The notes beneath the pieces were generated by a model. That model ran no database searches. It saw nothing but the letters and a program-made list of their open reading frames with translations, and was not told the DNA's origin. From positions 1 through 33,170 of the IMG/VR virus record IMGVR_UViG_3300044641_006339: a stretch of 33,170 nt of DNA; one strand, written 5' to 3'. Shown piece after piece: positions 1-7,649 of the stretch (positions are counted from its first letter, which is position 1; every line of letters starts with the position of its first letter). Both the position numbers and the translations under genes were made by a program. This DNA is from a virus.

Positions 1-129
1 CGGTTTGGAAAAATCCCAGGAAAAACCGCCGTCCGGGGCCGGCCGTAGGCCTGGGCAGGCCATAGCGCCCACCAATCAACGCAAGAAAAGCCGTTCCGGC
101 CCCAAAAAGACGCCCCCATTTATGGCGCG
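1..129. other. Non-coding leader upstream of the terminase; possible packaging (cos/pac) region
   Basis: No convincing gene lies here; the long reverse-strand reading frame over it is a shadow of the terminase genes. Two short A-runs follow each other (ggaaaaatcc and ggaaaaacc near 7-28), then a GC-rich stretch. Packaging sites often lie just upstream of the small terminase gene, so this region together with the last 70 bases of the window is the likeliest place for cos or pac. I see no terminal repeat shared by the two window ends. Confidence 0.3.
105..124 (+). promoter_or_regulatory. Late-gene repeat element, copy 1 (upstream of terminase small subunit)
   Basis: This is the most diverged of three copies of a shared element. 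It reads AAAAGACGCCCCCATTTATG, against AAAACGCGCCCCCATTTAGG in the other two. Its CATTTA block ends 7 nt before the terS ATG, and no Shine-Dalgarno lies in between. That spacing fits a -10-like element for a near-leaderless transcript. The promoter role is inference; the repeat itself is seen. Confidence 0.6.
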
Positions 130-579
130 ATGCCAAAGGGCGGCAAAACCAAGCTGACAGCCGAGACGCAGGAGAAGATCTGCCAGTACCTGCGCGCAGG
201 TTGTTTCCGGCGGACGGCCGCGGCGCTGGTGCGTATCGACGAGGCCACGTTCTCGCGCTGGTATCAGACCGGCGCGCGAGAGCCTCGCGGACGGCTCCGC
301 ACGTTCTTCGAGGAGGTCAACCTGGCCGAGGCTCAGTTCGAGGCCGCCGGCCTGGCTCAGATGCGTATCGCGGCGCAGGCACACCCCAAGGCTTGGATGC
401 TGCTGCTGTCCCGCCGGTTCCCGTCCAGGTGGGGGCGGCGCGACAACGTGATGGAGGCCGACACGGCTCCCGGTCAGGCCAACGTCGAGGAGCTGCGCGA
501 GCTGCTGCTCTCTCGCCTCGAGCGCCTGGCGCAGCCGGCGCCCAAGGCCGACGCGGAGGCCGCGGCCGATGCGGAGTGA
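130..579 (+). CDS. terS: Terminase small subunit
   Basis: This 149-residue protein is the usual size for a small terminase, the DNA-recognition part of the packaging motor. Residues about 10-50 form a helix-turn-helix: 'TQEKICQYLRAG' is followed by 'TFSRWYQTG', typical of small terminases that bind the pac/cos site. The middle is helical, suited to oligomerisation, and the tail is acidic and Ala-rich. The gene begins 7 nt after the repeated late element and has no recognisable ribosome-binding site. Its end overlaps the large terminase start by 11 nt, so the two are probably translationally coupled. The function rests on the HTH and on synteny. Confidence 0.85.
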   Translation: MPKGGKTKLTAETQEKICQYLRAGCFRRTAAALVRIDEATFSRWYQTGAREPRGRLRTFFEEVNLAEAQFEAAGLAQMRIAAQAHPKAWMLLLSRRFPSRWGRRDNVMEADTAPGQANVEELRELLLSRLERLAQPAPKADAEAAADAE

Positions 580-1933
580 GTGGCGGGCCGTCATCGACCA
601 GCTCGGGCCAGAGGAGTCCGTCGCCTCTCACATGTGCCGCACGGCTGGGACGCCGGCCAAGGTGCGCCGGCTGTTCGAGGGGCTGACGGATGACGAGGTG
701 ACGGCGCTCACCTACGACCTCGATTTCTGGGCGAGGCGACAGCAGATGCCGCCGGTCGGGGCGTGGAACTACTGCGTTGTGATGGCCGGCCGCGGCTTTG
801 GCAAGACGTGGTGCGGCGCGCGGTGGGTCATCCAGAAGGCGCGCGAGGCCAAGGGCGCGGGGGCGCTTATCGGGCCGACCGCGGCCGACGTGCGGGACGT
901 GATGATTAAGGGGCCGAGCGGCATCCTCGCCTTGAGCCCGCCGGACTTCCGCCCCGTCTACGAGCCAAGCAAGCGGCGGCTGACCTGGCCTAACGGCGTC
1001 TTCGCTATGGCCTACAGCGCGGACAAGCCGGACCGTCTGCGCGGGACTAACACTTATTTTACCTGGGGCGACGAGCCCCAAATCTGGCGCTACGACATGG
1101 CGGCGCTGGACCAAGTGCCGCTATTCAACCGCATTGGGACGGCTGAGTTTCCGCCCCAGGTGCTGCTCACCGGCACGCCTCGGCCGGTGCCCAAGCTGGC
1201 CGAGCTGGTGGCGCGGCCCGGGGTTGTCGTCATCACCGGCAGCAGCCTCGCCAACTCGGCCAACCTGGCGCCGTCCACGGTGGCCACGATGCAGGCAATG
1301 GCGGGCACGCGCTGGGGGCAGCAAGAGGTGCTTGGTCAGTTGCTGATGGACACGCCCGGCAGCCTGTTCGGCTCCGCGCGTTGGGGCCGCGTCGATGCGG
1401 AGCCGCTCGAGTACTCAAAGGGGCTAGACCGCCGCATCGTCTCCGTTGACCCGGCGCCGACGTCGGACCTCGGCGCGGACGAGACAGGCATCATCGTCCA
1501 AGGTGTGCGCCGCGGTGAGGACGGCCTCAAGCGGGTGTCCGTGCTGAAGGATGCAAGCTGCAAGGCCACGCCCAGAGAGTGGGCCACGGCCGCCGTCCAC
1601 GAATACCTGGCGTGGAACTGTGACGCGCTGGTCGTGGAGATGAATACCGGCGGCGAGATGGTGACGACGCTGGTGGAGACAGTCGCCCAGGAGATGGGCG
1701 TCAGCGTCTACATCAAGCCTGTCCGCGCCAAAGAGCAGAAAAGCAAGCGGGCCGAGCCCGTGTCCGCACTCGCCGAGACGGGCCGCATCGAGTTCGTCGG
1801 TGAGCATCCGACGCTTGAAAAGCAACTGACGACATTCACGGGGCGCCCTGACAGGCGCGACGACCGCGTGGACGCCATGAACTGGGGCGTCCATGAGTTG
1901 GTATTCGCTGACCAGTTCTTCGCGGTGTTCTGA
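569..1933 (+). CDS. terL: Terminase large subunit (ATPase/nuclease)
   Basis: This 454-residue motor protein translocates DNA into proheads and cuts the concatemer. The ATPase Walker A is AGRGFGKT (residues 73-80). A Walker-B-like strand ends in TWGDE (about 165-169), and the coupling motif TGTP is at 201-204. The RNase H-like nuclease domain has its acidic residues in VSVDPA (291-296), VVEMN (355-359) and DDRVDA (431-436). All expected motifs are present and the length is normal, so it looks intact. The ATG lies inside the end of terS. Portal follows after an 11-nt gap with a good GAGGAGA ribosome-binding site. Confidence 0.95.
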   Translation: MRSEWRAVIDQLGPEESVASHMCRTAGTPAKVRRLFEGLTDDEVTALTYDLDFWARRQQMPPVGAWNYCVVMAGRGFGKTWCGARWVIQKAREAKGAGALIGPTAADVRDVMIKGPSGILALSPPDFRPVYEPSKRRLTWPNGVFAMAYSADKPDRLRGTNTYFTWGDEPQIWRYDMAALDQVPLFNRIGTAEFPPQVLLTGTPRPVPKLAELVARPGVVVITGSSLANSANLAPSTVATMQAMAGTRWGQQEVLGQLLMDTPGSLFGSARWGRVDAEPLEYSKGLDRRIVSVDPAPTSDLGADETGIIVQGVRRGEDGLKRVSVLKDASCKATPREWATAAVHEYLAWNCDALVVEMNTGGEMVTTLVETVAQEMGVSVYIKPVRAKEQKSKRAEPVSALAETGRIEFVGEHPTLEKQLTTFTGRPDRRDDRVDAMNWGVHELVFADQFFAVF

Positions 1934-1944
1934 GGAGAGACGAC

Positions 1945-3294
1945 ATGGGCTGGTGGAACAACGTCAAGGATGCATTCGGTGGGAAGCAGCGGCCAGGCAC
2001 GGGCCTCGAGGTGTCCCGCTGGGTGAGTGCGCCGCCGCGCCGCGGGGCGTCGGAGTTGCTCCGCGCCTACAAGGAAATGCCGTGGTTGCGGACGGTCGTG
2101 GACGTGGTGGCCGACAACGTGGCGAATGCACAGTGGCGCGTCTACCGCCGCGTCAATGCTGACGGCCGCCGGGACTTCACGCTACGGACTGCCAGCAAGG
2201 CCGCCCGCGCTGCGCGCATCCGCGCTCTGACGCAGTCCGGCGAGATGGTCGAGGTGCCAGACCATCCGTTGCTATCGCTACTGACTGACCCCAGCGACCA
2301 CCTGTCGGGCAGGGCCGTCCTCAAGCTGTCTCAGGTGCATCTGGATTTGGTGGGCGAGGCCTTCTGGGTGCTCGACCGCGTGGCCGGCGTCATCGTCGGC
2401 GCGTGGCCGGTGCCGCCCAACGCCGTCATCGCACTGCCGGACCTCTCCGCGCCGAGGGAGGAGCGCGTCTATCAGGTGAACATCGGCGGCAAGGCGCGGA
2501 GGATTCCGGCCGCTGACGTGGTGGCGCTGCGGATGCTGGACCCTGACGACCCCCTGGGACGCGGCATCGGGCCGGCCTTTGCGCTCGGCGACGAGCTGGA
2601 CGCGGACGAGTACGCGGCGCGCTACACGAAGAATTATTTCTTTAACAGCACTCTCCCGGCCGCCGTCGTGTCCATCGACGGGCTGAACGATGCCAACGCG
2701 GCGCCCGTGCGCGCGTTCAAGGAGAGCCTCGAGCGGGAACACAAGGGACCGGACCGCGCCGGAAAGCTGCTCGTTACGGGCGGCAAGACGACGTTCGCCC
2801 GGCTGGACACGTCTTTAAAGGACATGCAGTTCGTCGAGCTGCGGCGCTTCCTGATGGAGTTCGTGCGGATGACGTACCGCGTGCCGCCCGAGATTGTGGG
2901 CGACATCAGCAACAGCAACCGCGCTACGGCGTTCGCGGCGCGCGAACTGCTCGCCGAGCAGGCCGTGTTGCCGCGGCTCGAGTTCCTGCGGACGGAGCTC
3001 CAGGCGCGGCTGGCCCCCCAGTTCGGGCCGGACGTGGTGCTGGACTACGACTCGCCCGTCCCGGCAGACCGCGAGCATCAGCTCAAGGTGATGGTCTCTA
3101 TGCCCGAGGCCTTCTCCTATGACGAATGGCGCGAGCTCGCGGGCCTGCGGCCTGACGCTGACCGGCAGGGATACCCGTTGCCGCTGCCTGGGCAGGTAGA
3201 GACGCAGCCGGCAGGCGAGACGCCAGCGCAGGAGCCCGAGGCTGCCAGCGGCGAGCCGTGGCAGCGCGAATCGGACCCAGGAGCGGCCGCGTGA
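1945..3294 (+). CDS. Portal protein, HK97 family
   Basis: The protein has 449 residues, within the range of HK97-type portals. Portals form the dodecameric ring at one capsid vertex through which DNA enters and leaves. Family-like features are 'YTKNYFFNSTLPAAV' (about residues 226-240), the segment 'TYRVPPEIVGDIS' (about 309-321) followed by 'NRATAFAARELL', and a disordered Pro/Glu/Ala-rich tail. The order terL, portal, protease, capsid is the standard HK97 arrangement. The start is set by GAGGAGA 8-9 nt upstream of the ATG. The stop overlaps a GTG that opens a possible small downstream gene. Confidence 0.93.
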   Translation: MGWWNNVKDAFGGKQRPGTGLEVSRWVSAPPRRGASELLRAYKEMPWLRTVVDVVADNVANAQWRVYRRVNADGRRDFTLRTASKAARAARIRALTQSGEMVEVPDHPLLSLLTDPSDHLSGRAVLKLSQVHLDLVGEAFWVLDRVAGVIVGAWPVPPNAVIALPDLSAPREERVYQVNIGGKARRIPAADVVALRMLDPDDPLGRGIGPAFALGDELDADEYAARYTKNYFFNSTLPAAVVSIDGLNDANAAPVRAFKESLEREHKGPDRAGKLLVTGGKTTFARLDTSLKDMQFVELRRFLMEFVRMTYRVPPEIVGDISNSNRATAFAARELLAEQAVLPRLEFLRTELQARLAPQFGPDVVLDYDSPVPADREHQLKVMVSMPEAFSYDEWRELAGLRPDADRQGYPLPLPGQVETQPAGETPAQEPEAASGEPWQRESDPGAAA

Positions 3295-3548
3295 CTCTCA
3301 AGCCGTGTACCATCACAGCGGCGGCCGCTCATGTCTCCCGCGTGCATAGACACCATCGCCCCCCCCTGGCGGAGCGAGAGCGGCGTCAGCCTGCGCGCCA
3401 GTGGATGGACGCGCGAAACCGTGACGCCTGGTGGGAGTTGGGCGCGCCCGAGCAGGGCACGCACGGACAATCACCCTACATGCCCCAAGGTGCGCTGGAG
3501 TGCCGTAATCTAGCGACTGAGCCACAACCAAAACGCGCCCCCATTTAG
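3291..3548 (+). CDS. Possible small protein between portal and protease (GTG start)
   Basis: A reading frame of about 85 residues starts at a GTG that overlaps the portal stop (GTGA). This is the same 4-nt coupling used throughout the genome. Its middle, around 'DARNRDAWWELGAPEQ', has G/C-rich third codon positions and looks coding. It ends with CCC ATT TAG, so its stop codon lies inside the late repeat element. I do not recognise the family, and the first third (Ala/His-rich) is less convincing. If it is not a gene, the portal-protease gap is an unusual 262 nt of non-coding DNA. Nothing else, including a tRNA, fits there well. Confidence 0.4.
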   Translation: MTLKPCTITAAAAHVSRVHRHHRPPLAERERRQPARQWMDARNRDAWWELGAPEQGTHGQSPYMPQGALECRNLATEPQPKRAPI

Positions 3549-3549
3549 G
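3530..3549 (+). promoter_or_regulatory. Late-gene repeat element, copy 2 (upstream of prohead protease)
   Basis: The sequence AAAACGCGCCCCCATTTAGG is identical over 20 nt to copy 3 at 10017-10036, and 16 of its first 18 bases match copy 1. CATTTA ends 9 nt before the protease ATG. An AGG directly before the ATG is too close to be a good ribosome-binding site. Exact identity across unrelated genes argues for a bound site, probably a promoter for capsid genes. Confidence 0.7.
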
Positions 3550-3556
3550 GCGCAGG

Positions 3557-4423
3557 ATGCAGCGCCTAAAGACGTTCAACCTCGCCACCAAGGCAGCGAC
3601 CGACTCCAAGTCCGGCACGCTGTATACGTTCCGTGCGAACGACGGCGAGGTGGACCGCTACCAGGACCGCGTGAGCGTCTCCGGCTGGAAGCTGGACGCC
3701 TACAACGCAAACCCCGTTGTGCTGTATCAGCACGACGAGGGCGCGGGCCTCGAGTCAGGCGCTCCCATCCTGCCTATCGGTAAGGGCCTCGCCTACGTGG
3801 ACGGGGACGCGCTCATGGTCGACATCCAGTTCGACCAGGACGACGAGTTCGCGCGCAAGGTAGAGGCGAAGGTGGCGGGCGGATTCCTCAACGCGGTGTC
3901 CGTCCGCTACGTGATGCAGGACTTCAAGCAAAACGAACTGGGCGGGTATGACTCGCTCGCTCAGGAGTTGCTTGAAATCTCCGTCGTTGTGGTGCCTGGG
4001 AACCAGCGCGCCCTCCGCGTCAAAGGGCTCGAGGCCGACGCGGCCGCCGAGCGCATGGCCGACCTGGTGACGGCGCGGGTTTTGGCGGCGCTTGCGGCAA
4101 AGGATGCGAGCAAGGCTGCGGCAGACGTTCCGTCTGATGGTCTTCCATTGGATGTGGCGCCGGTAGACGCGGAGAAGGCAGCCGGCGCCGTCATTAAGTG
4201 CGGTTCGTGCGAGTGGCAGATGTCCGTGCCTGCATGCCCTGAGTGCGGCGGCGAGGTGACTGCGTGGGAGGCCGAGCCTTCCGAGCAACCTGCCCAGGAG
4301 ACTTCGGCGGCCGAGGCGGCGGCGCCGGAAACATCGAAGCCCGCTGCAGAAACCCCCAACCTCGAGGAGCTGGCGCGAGAGCTGGCCGCCCTCACGCTGT
4401 CCCACTTGAAGGAGCAGGCATGA
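3557..4423 (+). CDS. Prohead protease (HK97/U35-S78 type) with C-terminal zinc ribbon
   Basis: The protein has 288 residues. The N-terminal ~155 are a capsid-maturation serine protease: His59 in VVLYQHD, Ser115 in LNAVSVRY, and the following strand LLEISVVVVPGN (139-149), the usual order of the HK97 protease family. It should cleave the scaffold part of the capsid subunit and itself. The C-terminal half is Ala/Glu-rich and helical, like an internal scaffold. Unusually, it contains a four-cysteine zinc ribbon (C215, C218, C227, C230; CGSC and CPEC). The stop overlaps the capsid start (ATGA). A late repeat element lies directly upstream. Confidence 0.9.
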   Translation: MQRLKTFNLATKAATDSKSGTLYTFRANDGEVDRYQDRVSVSGWKLDAYNANPVVLYQHDEGAGLESGAPILPIGKGLAYVDGDALMVDIQFDQDDEFARKVEAKVAGGFLNAVSVRYVMQDFKQNELGGYDSLAQELLEISVVVVPGNQRALRVKGLEADAAAERMADLVTARVLAALAAKDASKAAADVPSDGLPLDVAPVDAEKAAGAVIKCGSCEWQMSVPACPECGGEVTAWEAEPSEQPAQETSAAEAAAPETSKPAAETPNLEELARELAALTLSHLKEQA

Positions 4424-5493
4424 ACCCGGAGCAGATGCAGGACGTGGCGAAGATGGTCGCGGCTGAGATTGTGGAGAAGTCCCGCGGCGAGCGACAGGCG
4501 CTGGTAACGAAGACGGAGGAGCCGGCGAAGTTCTCGGCCTTCAAGTCGGCGGCCACCTTCGGTGCGTACCTCAAGGCCGTGGGCAACAACCGCGGCGGCG
4601 GCCGGGACGAGCTGGCGAAGAACGCGGCCCGCTTCGGCGGCGTGGACATGGCGAAGGCGGTGCAGGAGTCGGTGTTCGACTCGGCCGGCGCCCTGGTGCC
4701 CATCCAGTACGCCTCCGACGTCATCGAGTTTTTGCGCCCGGTGTCGATTCTCGACAAGCTTGGCGTCCAGATGGTGCCGTTCAAGTACCAGCTCGAGATT
4801 CCCAAGCAGCTGACCGGCGCCTCGCTGACGTGGATTGGTGAGGGCGACACGACTGCCGAGACTAAGCCCACCTTCGGTAAGGTCATTCTGCGCGCCAAGA
4901 AGGGCATGGCGCTCATCAACCTGTCGAACGACCTCATCCGTAACCCCGCCGTCGGTGACGCATTCATCGGCGAGGAGGCGCGGACGGCCATGGCGCACGG
5001 CGTGGACGCGGCGGCCATCAACGGCACGGGCCTCAACAACCAGCCGACCGGCCTGCTGGCCCAGGTCAACGCCTCGAACATTTTCGTTCGCTCGGGCACC
5101 AGCGTTGCCAACTACATCGACGACATCGACCAGGCTGTGGAGCTGGTTCTGGCGTCTGATGTGTCCATCACCTCGCCGTCGTGGCTGATGTCCCCGGACA
5201 AGGCCTCGAAGCTGATGGGCCTGCGTGACGCGGCCGGGTGGGTGTTCCGCGACGAGATGCTCGGCGCGAAGACGCTCCGCGGCATGCCCTTCGTGGTTTC
5301 CACGCGCATCCCCAACAGCAAGCTGGTGTTCGGCGATTTCCGGCACTTCCTGTATGGCGTGGACGAGGACGTGAACGTCAGCCTGCACCCGGACGCTCGG
5401 GCCGCGTATGACGAGACTGTCATCCGCGCCATCGTCCGCGTGGACTTCAAGCTGCGGCACGACAAGGCCTTCTCCGTCATCTCCGACTCTTAA
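4420..5493 (+). CDS. Major capsid protein, HK97 fold
   Basis: The protein has 357 residues. The N-terminal ~85 residues are helical and charged, matching the delta/scaffold domain removed by the prohead protease. The rest carries HK97 gp5-like segments: 'GGALVP'-type entry (here AGALVPIQYASDVIEFLRP), 'TWIGEGDTTAETKPTFGKV', the 'LINLSNDLIRNP' helix, 'INGTGLNNQPTGLL', and the C-terminal 'KLVFGDFRHF' plus 'AAYDETVIRAIVRVDF'. The start is the ATG overlapping the protease stop, with GAAGGAG about 6 nt upstream. A longer in-frame start at 4243 lies inside the protease gene and is rejected. A strong terminator follows. Confidence 0.94.
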   Translation: MNPEQMQDVAKMVAAEIVEKSRGERQALVTKTEEPAKFSAFKSAATFGAYLKAVGNNRGGGRDELAKNAARFGGVDMAKAVQESVFDSAGALVPIQYASDVIEFLRPVSILDKLGVQMVPFKYQLEIPKQLTGASLTWIGEGDTTAETKPTFGKVILRAKKGMALINLSNDLIRNPAVGDAFIGEEARTAMAHGVDAAAINGTGLNNQPTGLLAQVNASNIFVRSGTSVANYIDDIDQAVELVLASDVSITSPSWLMSPDKASKLMGLRDAAGWVFRDEMLGAKTLRGMPFVVSTRIPNSKLVFGDFRHFLYGVDEDVNVSLHPDARAAYDETVIRAIVRVDFKLRHDKAFSVISDS

Positions 5494-5514
5494 TCTCCGT
5501 CTCCCCCACGGAGT

Positions 5515-5554
5515 CGCTGCCGGTGTCCGGTCGACCGGCGCCGGCAGCGTTTTT
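5515..5554 (+). terminator. Rho-independent terminator after the capsid gene
   Basis: The arms CGCTGCCGG (5515-5523) and CCGGCAGCG (5541-5549) pair perfectly and are followed by TTTTT, then GTTGTT. A terminator here would keep capsid expression high relative to downstream connector genes, as is common in phages. No late repeat element follows, so the connector genes probably depend on partial read-through. Confidence 0.85.
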
Positions 5555-5571
5555 GTTGTTGGAGGTAGTGC

Positions 5572-6222
5572 ATGCCCGCGAGCGTCATTGACCTCTGCCT
5601 GTCTTCCACCGTCGCGGGCGACCTCGGCGTGTCGGATGATGCCCAGGTGCAGCGCGCCGTGACGGCGGCGTCCCGAGCCATTGCGCGCTACTGCGGGAGG
5701 CCGTTTGAGCGCGCCACGGTGACGGAGTACCCGGCCGGCTACGGGCGCCCGCTGCTGCTGTTGGACCGCGCCCCCATCATCAGCATTGCCAGCGTGACAG
5801 AGGGCGGCGCGGCGGTGGACGCTGCTGGGCTTGAGTCGCTGGGTGCAATGGCGGAGGCCGGCCTGGTGCTTCGGCGCGGCGGCGTGTGGCTGGATACGGG
5901 CGCTTACACGGGCCGAATCACCTACGGCCCTGCTGAGAACGTCGGGCGCTCGGACGGCATCGTCGTCACCTATACGGCCGGCTATGTGACGCCGGGGCAG
6001 AAGGCGCTCAACGCTGCGCTTGCGGTGACGCTGCCCGAGGACGTGCAAGAGGCGGCGTTGCTGGTCGCCGCTGGCATGCTTCGGCGCCGCGCCATTGACC
6101 CAAACGTGGCGAGCGAGGGGCTCGGAGACTGGTCTATCTCTTACCGGGCCGCCCTGCCCTCGCTGGTGATGCCAGAGGTTGAGTCCGTCCTGGCCCCCTA
6201 TCGCTCTTTGCGGGTGTCCTGA
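5572..6222 (+). CDS. Head-tail connector/adaptor (HK97 gp6-like)
   Basis: The protein has 216 residues. Its N-terminus, 'DDAQVQRAVTAASRAIARYCGRPFE' in pattern, resembles the helical start of gp6-like connectors that sit beneath the portal. A helix near residues 140-170 (PEDVQEAALLVAAGML) is also typical of that family. The middle insert of beta strands (about 50-120) makes it longer than the usual ~100-150 residues. The start is an ATG 8-9 nt after GGAGG, downstream of the capsid terminator. Its stop overlaps the next ATG (TGATG). Function is inferred from pattern and position between capsid and tail genes. Confidence 0.75.
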   Translation: MPASVIDLCLSSTVAGDLGVSDDAQVQRAVTAASRAIARYCGRPFERATVTEYPAGYGRPLLLLDRAPIISIASVTEGGAAVDAAGLESLGAMAEAGLVLRRGGVWLDTGAYTGRITYGPAENVGRSDGIVVTYTAGYVTPGQKALNAALAVTLPEDVQEAALLVAAGMLRRRAIDPNVASEGLGDWSISYRAALPSLVMPEVESVLAPYRSLRVS

Positions 6223-6545
6223 TGAGCTCACCCGCGCACCTGTTCCGGCAGACCATCACGGTGGCCGAGCTGACCGGCCGGGACGCCTACGGAAAGCCGG
6301 TGATGGGGCCGGCCGTTGCGGCGCGGGCGCGCATCCAGCCACTGCAGAAGCTCATCCGTGACGCCAAGGGGCAGGAAGTGCAGGCCACGCATGTCGTCTA
6401 CACGGATGCAGCCTTGACGCTGAATTCCCGCGTCTGGTTTCCCGGCGAGCCCGCGGGAGACTTCAACCGCGCTCGGCGCCCGCTCTCTATCGGCTTCTAC
6501 GTGGACGGCGCGGGCCTGACGCAATACCGGAAGGTCTGGTTCTAA
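6222..6545 (+). CDS. Head-closure / stopper-like connector protein
   Basis: The protein has 107 residues and is predicted mostly beta. It opens with 'LFRQTITVAELTGRDAYGKPVMGP', the pattern of small head-tail joining proteins: an initial description of the element, then a conserved Tyr-Gly turn. 'VWFPGEPAGDFNRARRPLSIGFY' resembles the latter half of head-closure proteins that plug the connector after packaging. Its start overlaps the upstream stop by one base. Size, beta character and its place as the second connector gene support the call, but I cannot confirm the family. Confidence 0.6.
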   Translation: MSSPAHLFRQTITVAELTGRDAYGKPVMGPAVAARARIQPLQKLIRDAKGQEVQATHVVYTDAALTLNSRVWFPGEPAGDFNRARRPLSIGFYVDGAGLTQYRKVWF

Positions 6546-6547
6546 CC

Positions 6548-7417
6548 ATGGTGCGAGACGTGGCCGCGGATCTGGCGCTGGTGCTCGAGGCTGCAGACAT
6601 AGGCCTTGCGCGCCCGCCGACCGTGCCGCGTAACCTGTTCCTGGGCTCGCTGCCGGAGGATGACGACTTCACGGTCCCAGATGTGGCCGTGGCCATTCTT
6701 TCCACGGGCGGCAGCAACGCGGAGCCATACATCGGCTCGCGCAGCGTCTACATGCGCGCGACCTGCCAGGTGCTGGTGCGTGGCCCGCGCGAGGACCACG
6801 CAACGGGCCAGTCGCTGGCGTTCGGCGTTCACTCGGCCCTGACTCTGCCGGCCCTGTCGCCCTACGTTTTCGTGAAGGTGCGCGAGTCCGCGCCCTTCCG
6901 GCTCCCGACTGACGGCGCAGACCGTCCGCTGTGGAGCCTCAACGTCGAGGCGCAGTATTCGTCAGACACCTCCAGTGCGCCGTCCGTCGTGGCTGGTGGG
7001 CTTGCGGTCGGCGGTAGCGCGGCCTCGAGCGCCTTTGAGGCGCTGTGCTTGGCCACGGACGTCCCTGGTGCGCTGGTGACGGTTGGCGCTACGGACTCAA
7101 GCGGGACTCCAGTGGTGACGACGGCAAACCCGTCCAGTTCGGCCGGCGTGCCGGTGCTGGGGCTACTGGTCAGCAAGCCGGCGGACACCGTGGCCATGGT
7201 GCAGCGGTCGGGCATCTGCAACCTGTCCTCTCTGGGCCTTCCGCCGTTGGTGCCTGGGCGCCTTGTGTTTGTTGGACTCAACGGGCGCCCGACGACGACG
7301 GCGCCAACGGCAGCGGCCTCGCTATCCGGCGTGGCATTTGTCCAGGTGGTGGGCGTGGCCTTGGGGCCTGCACTGCTGGAGTTGACGCCCTCGCCCCATC
7401 TGGTGCGCCTTGGTTAG
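6548..7417 (+). CDS. Tail-terminator-like / minor capsid protein with a C-terminal beta domain
   Basis: The protein has 289 residues. The N-terminal ~140 read like a tail-terminator or phage minor capsid protein: an initial helix 'DVAADLALVLEAADIG', then 'VYMRATCQVLVRGP', a helix and 'LWSLNVEAQYSSD'. Such proteins cap the tail tube and join it to the connector. After a Ser/Ala linker, residues about 165-285 form a separate beta-rich domain. Its spacing of Gly, Val and Ala residues resembles the C-terminal domain of the fibre protein at 8103-9950. That C-terminal addition makes it about twice the usual family length. The start ATG is 2 nt after the previous stop, and the ribosome-binding site is weak. 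Confidence 0.6.
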   Translation: MVRDVAADLALVLEAADIGLARPPTVPRNLFLGSLPEDDDFTVPDVAVAILSTGGSNAEPYIGSRSVYMRATCQVLVRGPREDHATGQSLAFGVHSALTLPALSPYVFVKVRESAPFRLPTDGADRPLWSLNVEAQYSSDTSSAPSVVAGGLAVGGSAASSAFEALCLATDVPGALVTVGATDSSGTPVVTTANPSSSAGVPVLGLLVSKPADTVAMVQRSGICNLSSLGLPPLVPGRLVFVGLNGRPTTTAPTAAASLSGVAFVQVVGVALGPALLELTPSPHLVRLG

Positions 7418-7649
7418 CTTTCGGACGGAGAAGATTGGATTCGCGGCCTACCTCGTCCACAGCGGCGTGCTGCTGTCGGCCGTTCACGTCAAGACGCGCA
7501 ACCGCGCGGCTTTTGAGTTTGCGCTGGCGCCAGAGGAGGCGGACGCGCTCGAGCTGGAGTTCACGCGCTCGGAGTTTTTCCGGTACTTCGAGTCGTTTCG
7601 GCACCTACGCGACCGGACGCTAAGGGGACACAATGGCAAACAAGGCTAA
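7410..7649 (+). CDS. Small conserved phage protein (DUF5659-like)
   Basis: The protein has 79 residues. The pattern 'FRTEKIGFAAYLVHSGVLLSAVHV' followed by 'AAFEFALAPEEADALELEF' and 'FFRYFESFRHLRDR' resembles small proteins of the DUF5659 type found next to virion genes; their role is unknown. The start appears to be TTG at 7410, overlapping the end of the previous gene by 8 nt. It overlaps the next gene by 17 nt. The family match is from memory of the pattern only. Confidence 0.5.
   Translation: MVSFRTEKIGFAAYLVHSGVLLSAVHVKTRNRAAFEFALAPEEADALELEFTRSEFFRYFESFRHLRDRTLRGHNGKQG

Noticed and set aside
3440-3530. tRNA-like sequence on the minus strand (TGGCTCAGTCGCTAGA)
   Set aside because: The D-arm-like stretch lacks its pairing partner, no T-arm GGTTCGAATC sequence follows and no proper acceptor stem can be drawn.
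3961-6231. Long minus-strand open frame of 756 codons across the capsid region
   Set aside because: It is a GC-rich shadow of the protease, capsid and connector genes; its sequence is His/Arg-rich and has no ribosome-binding site.
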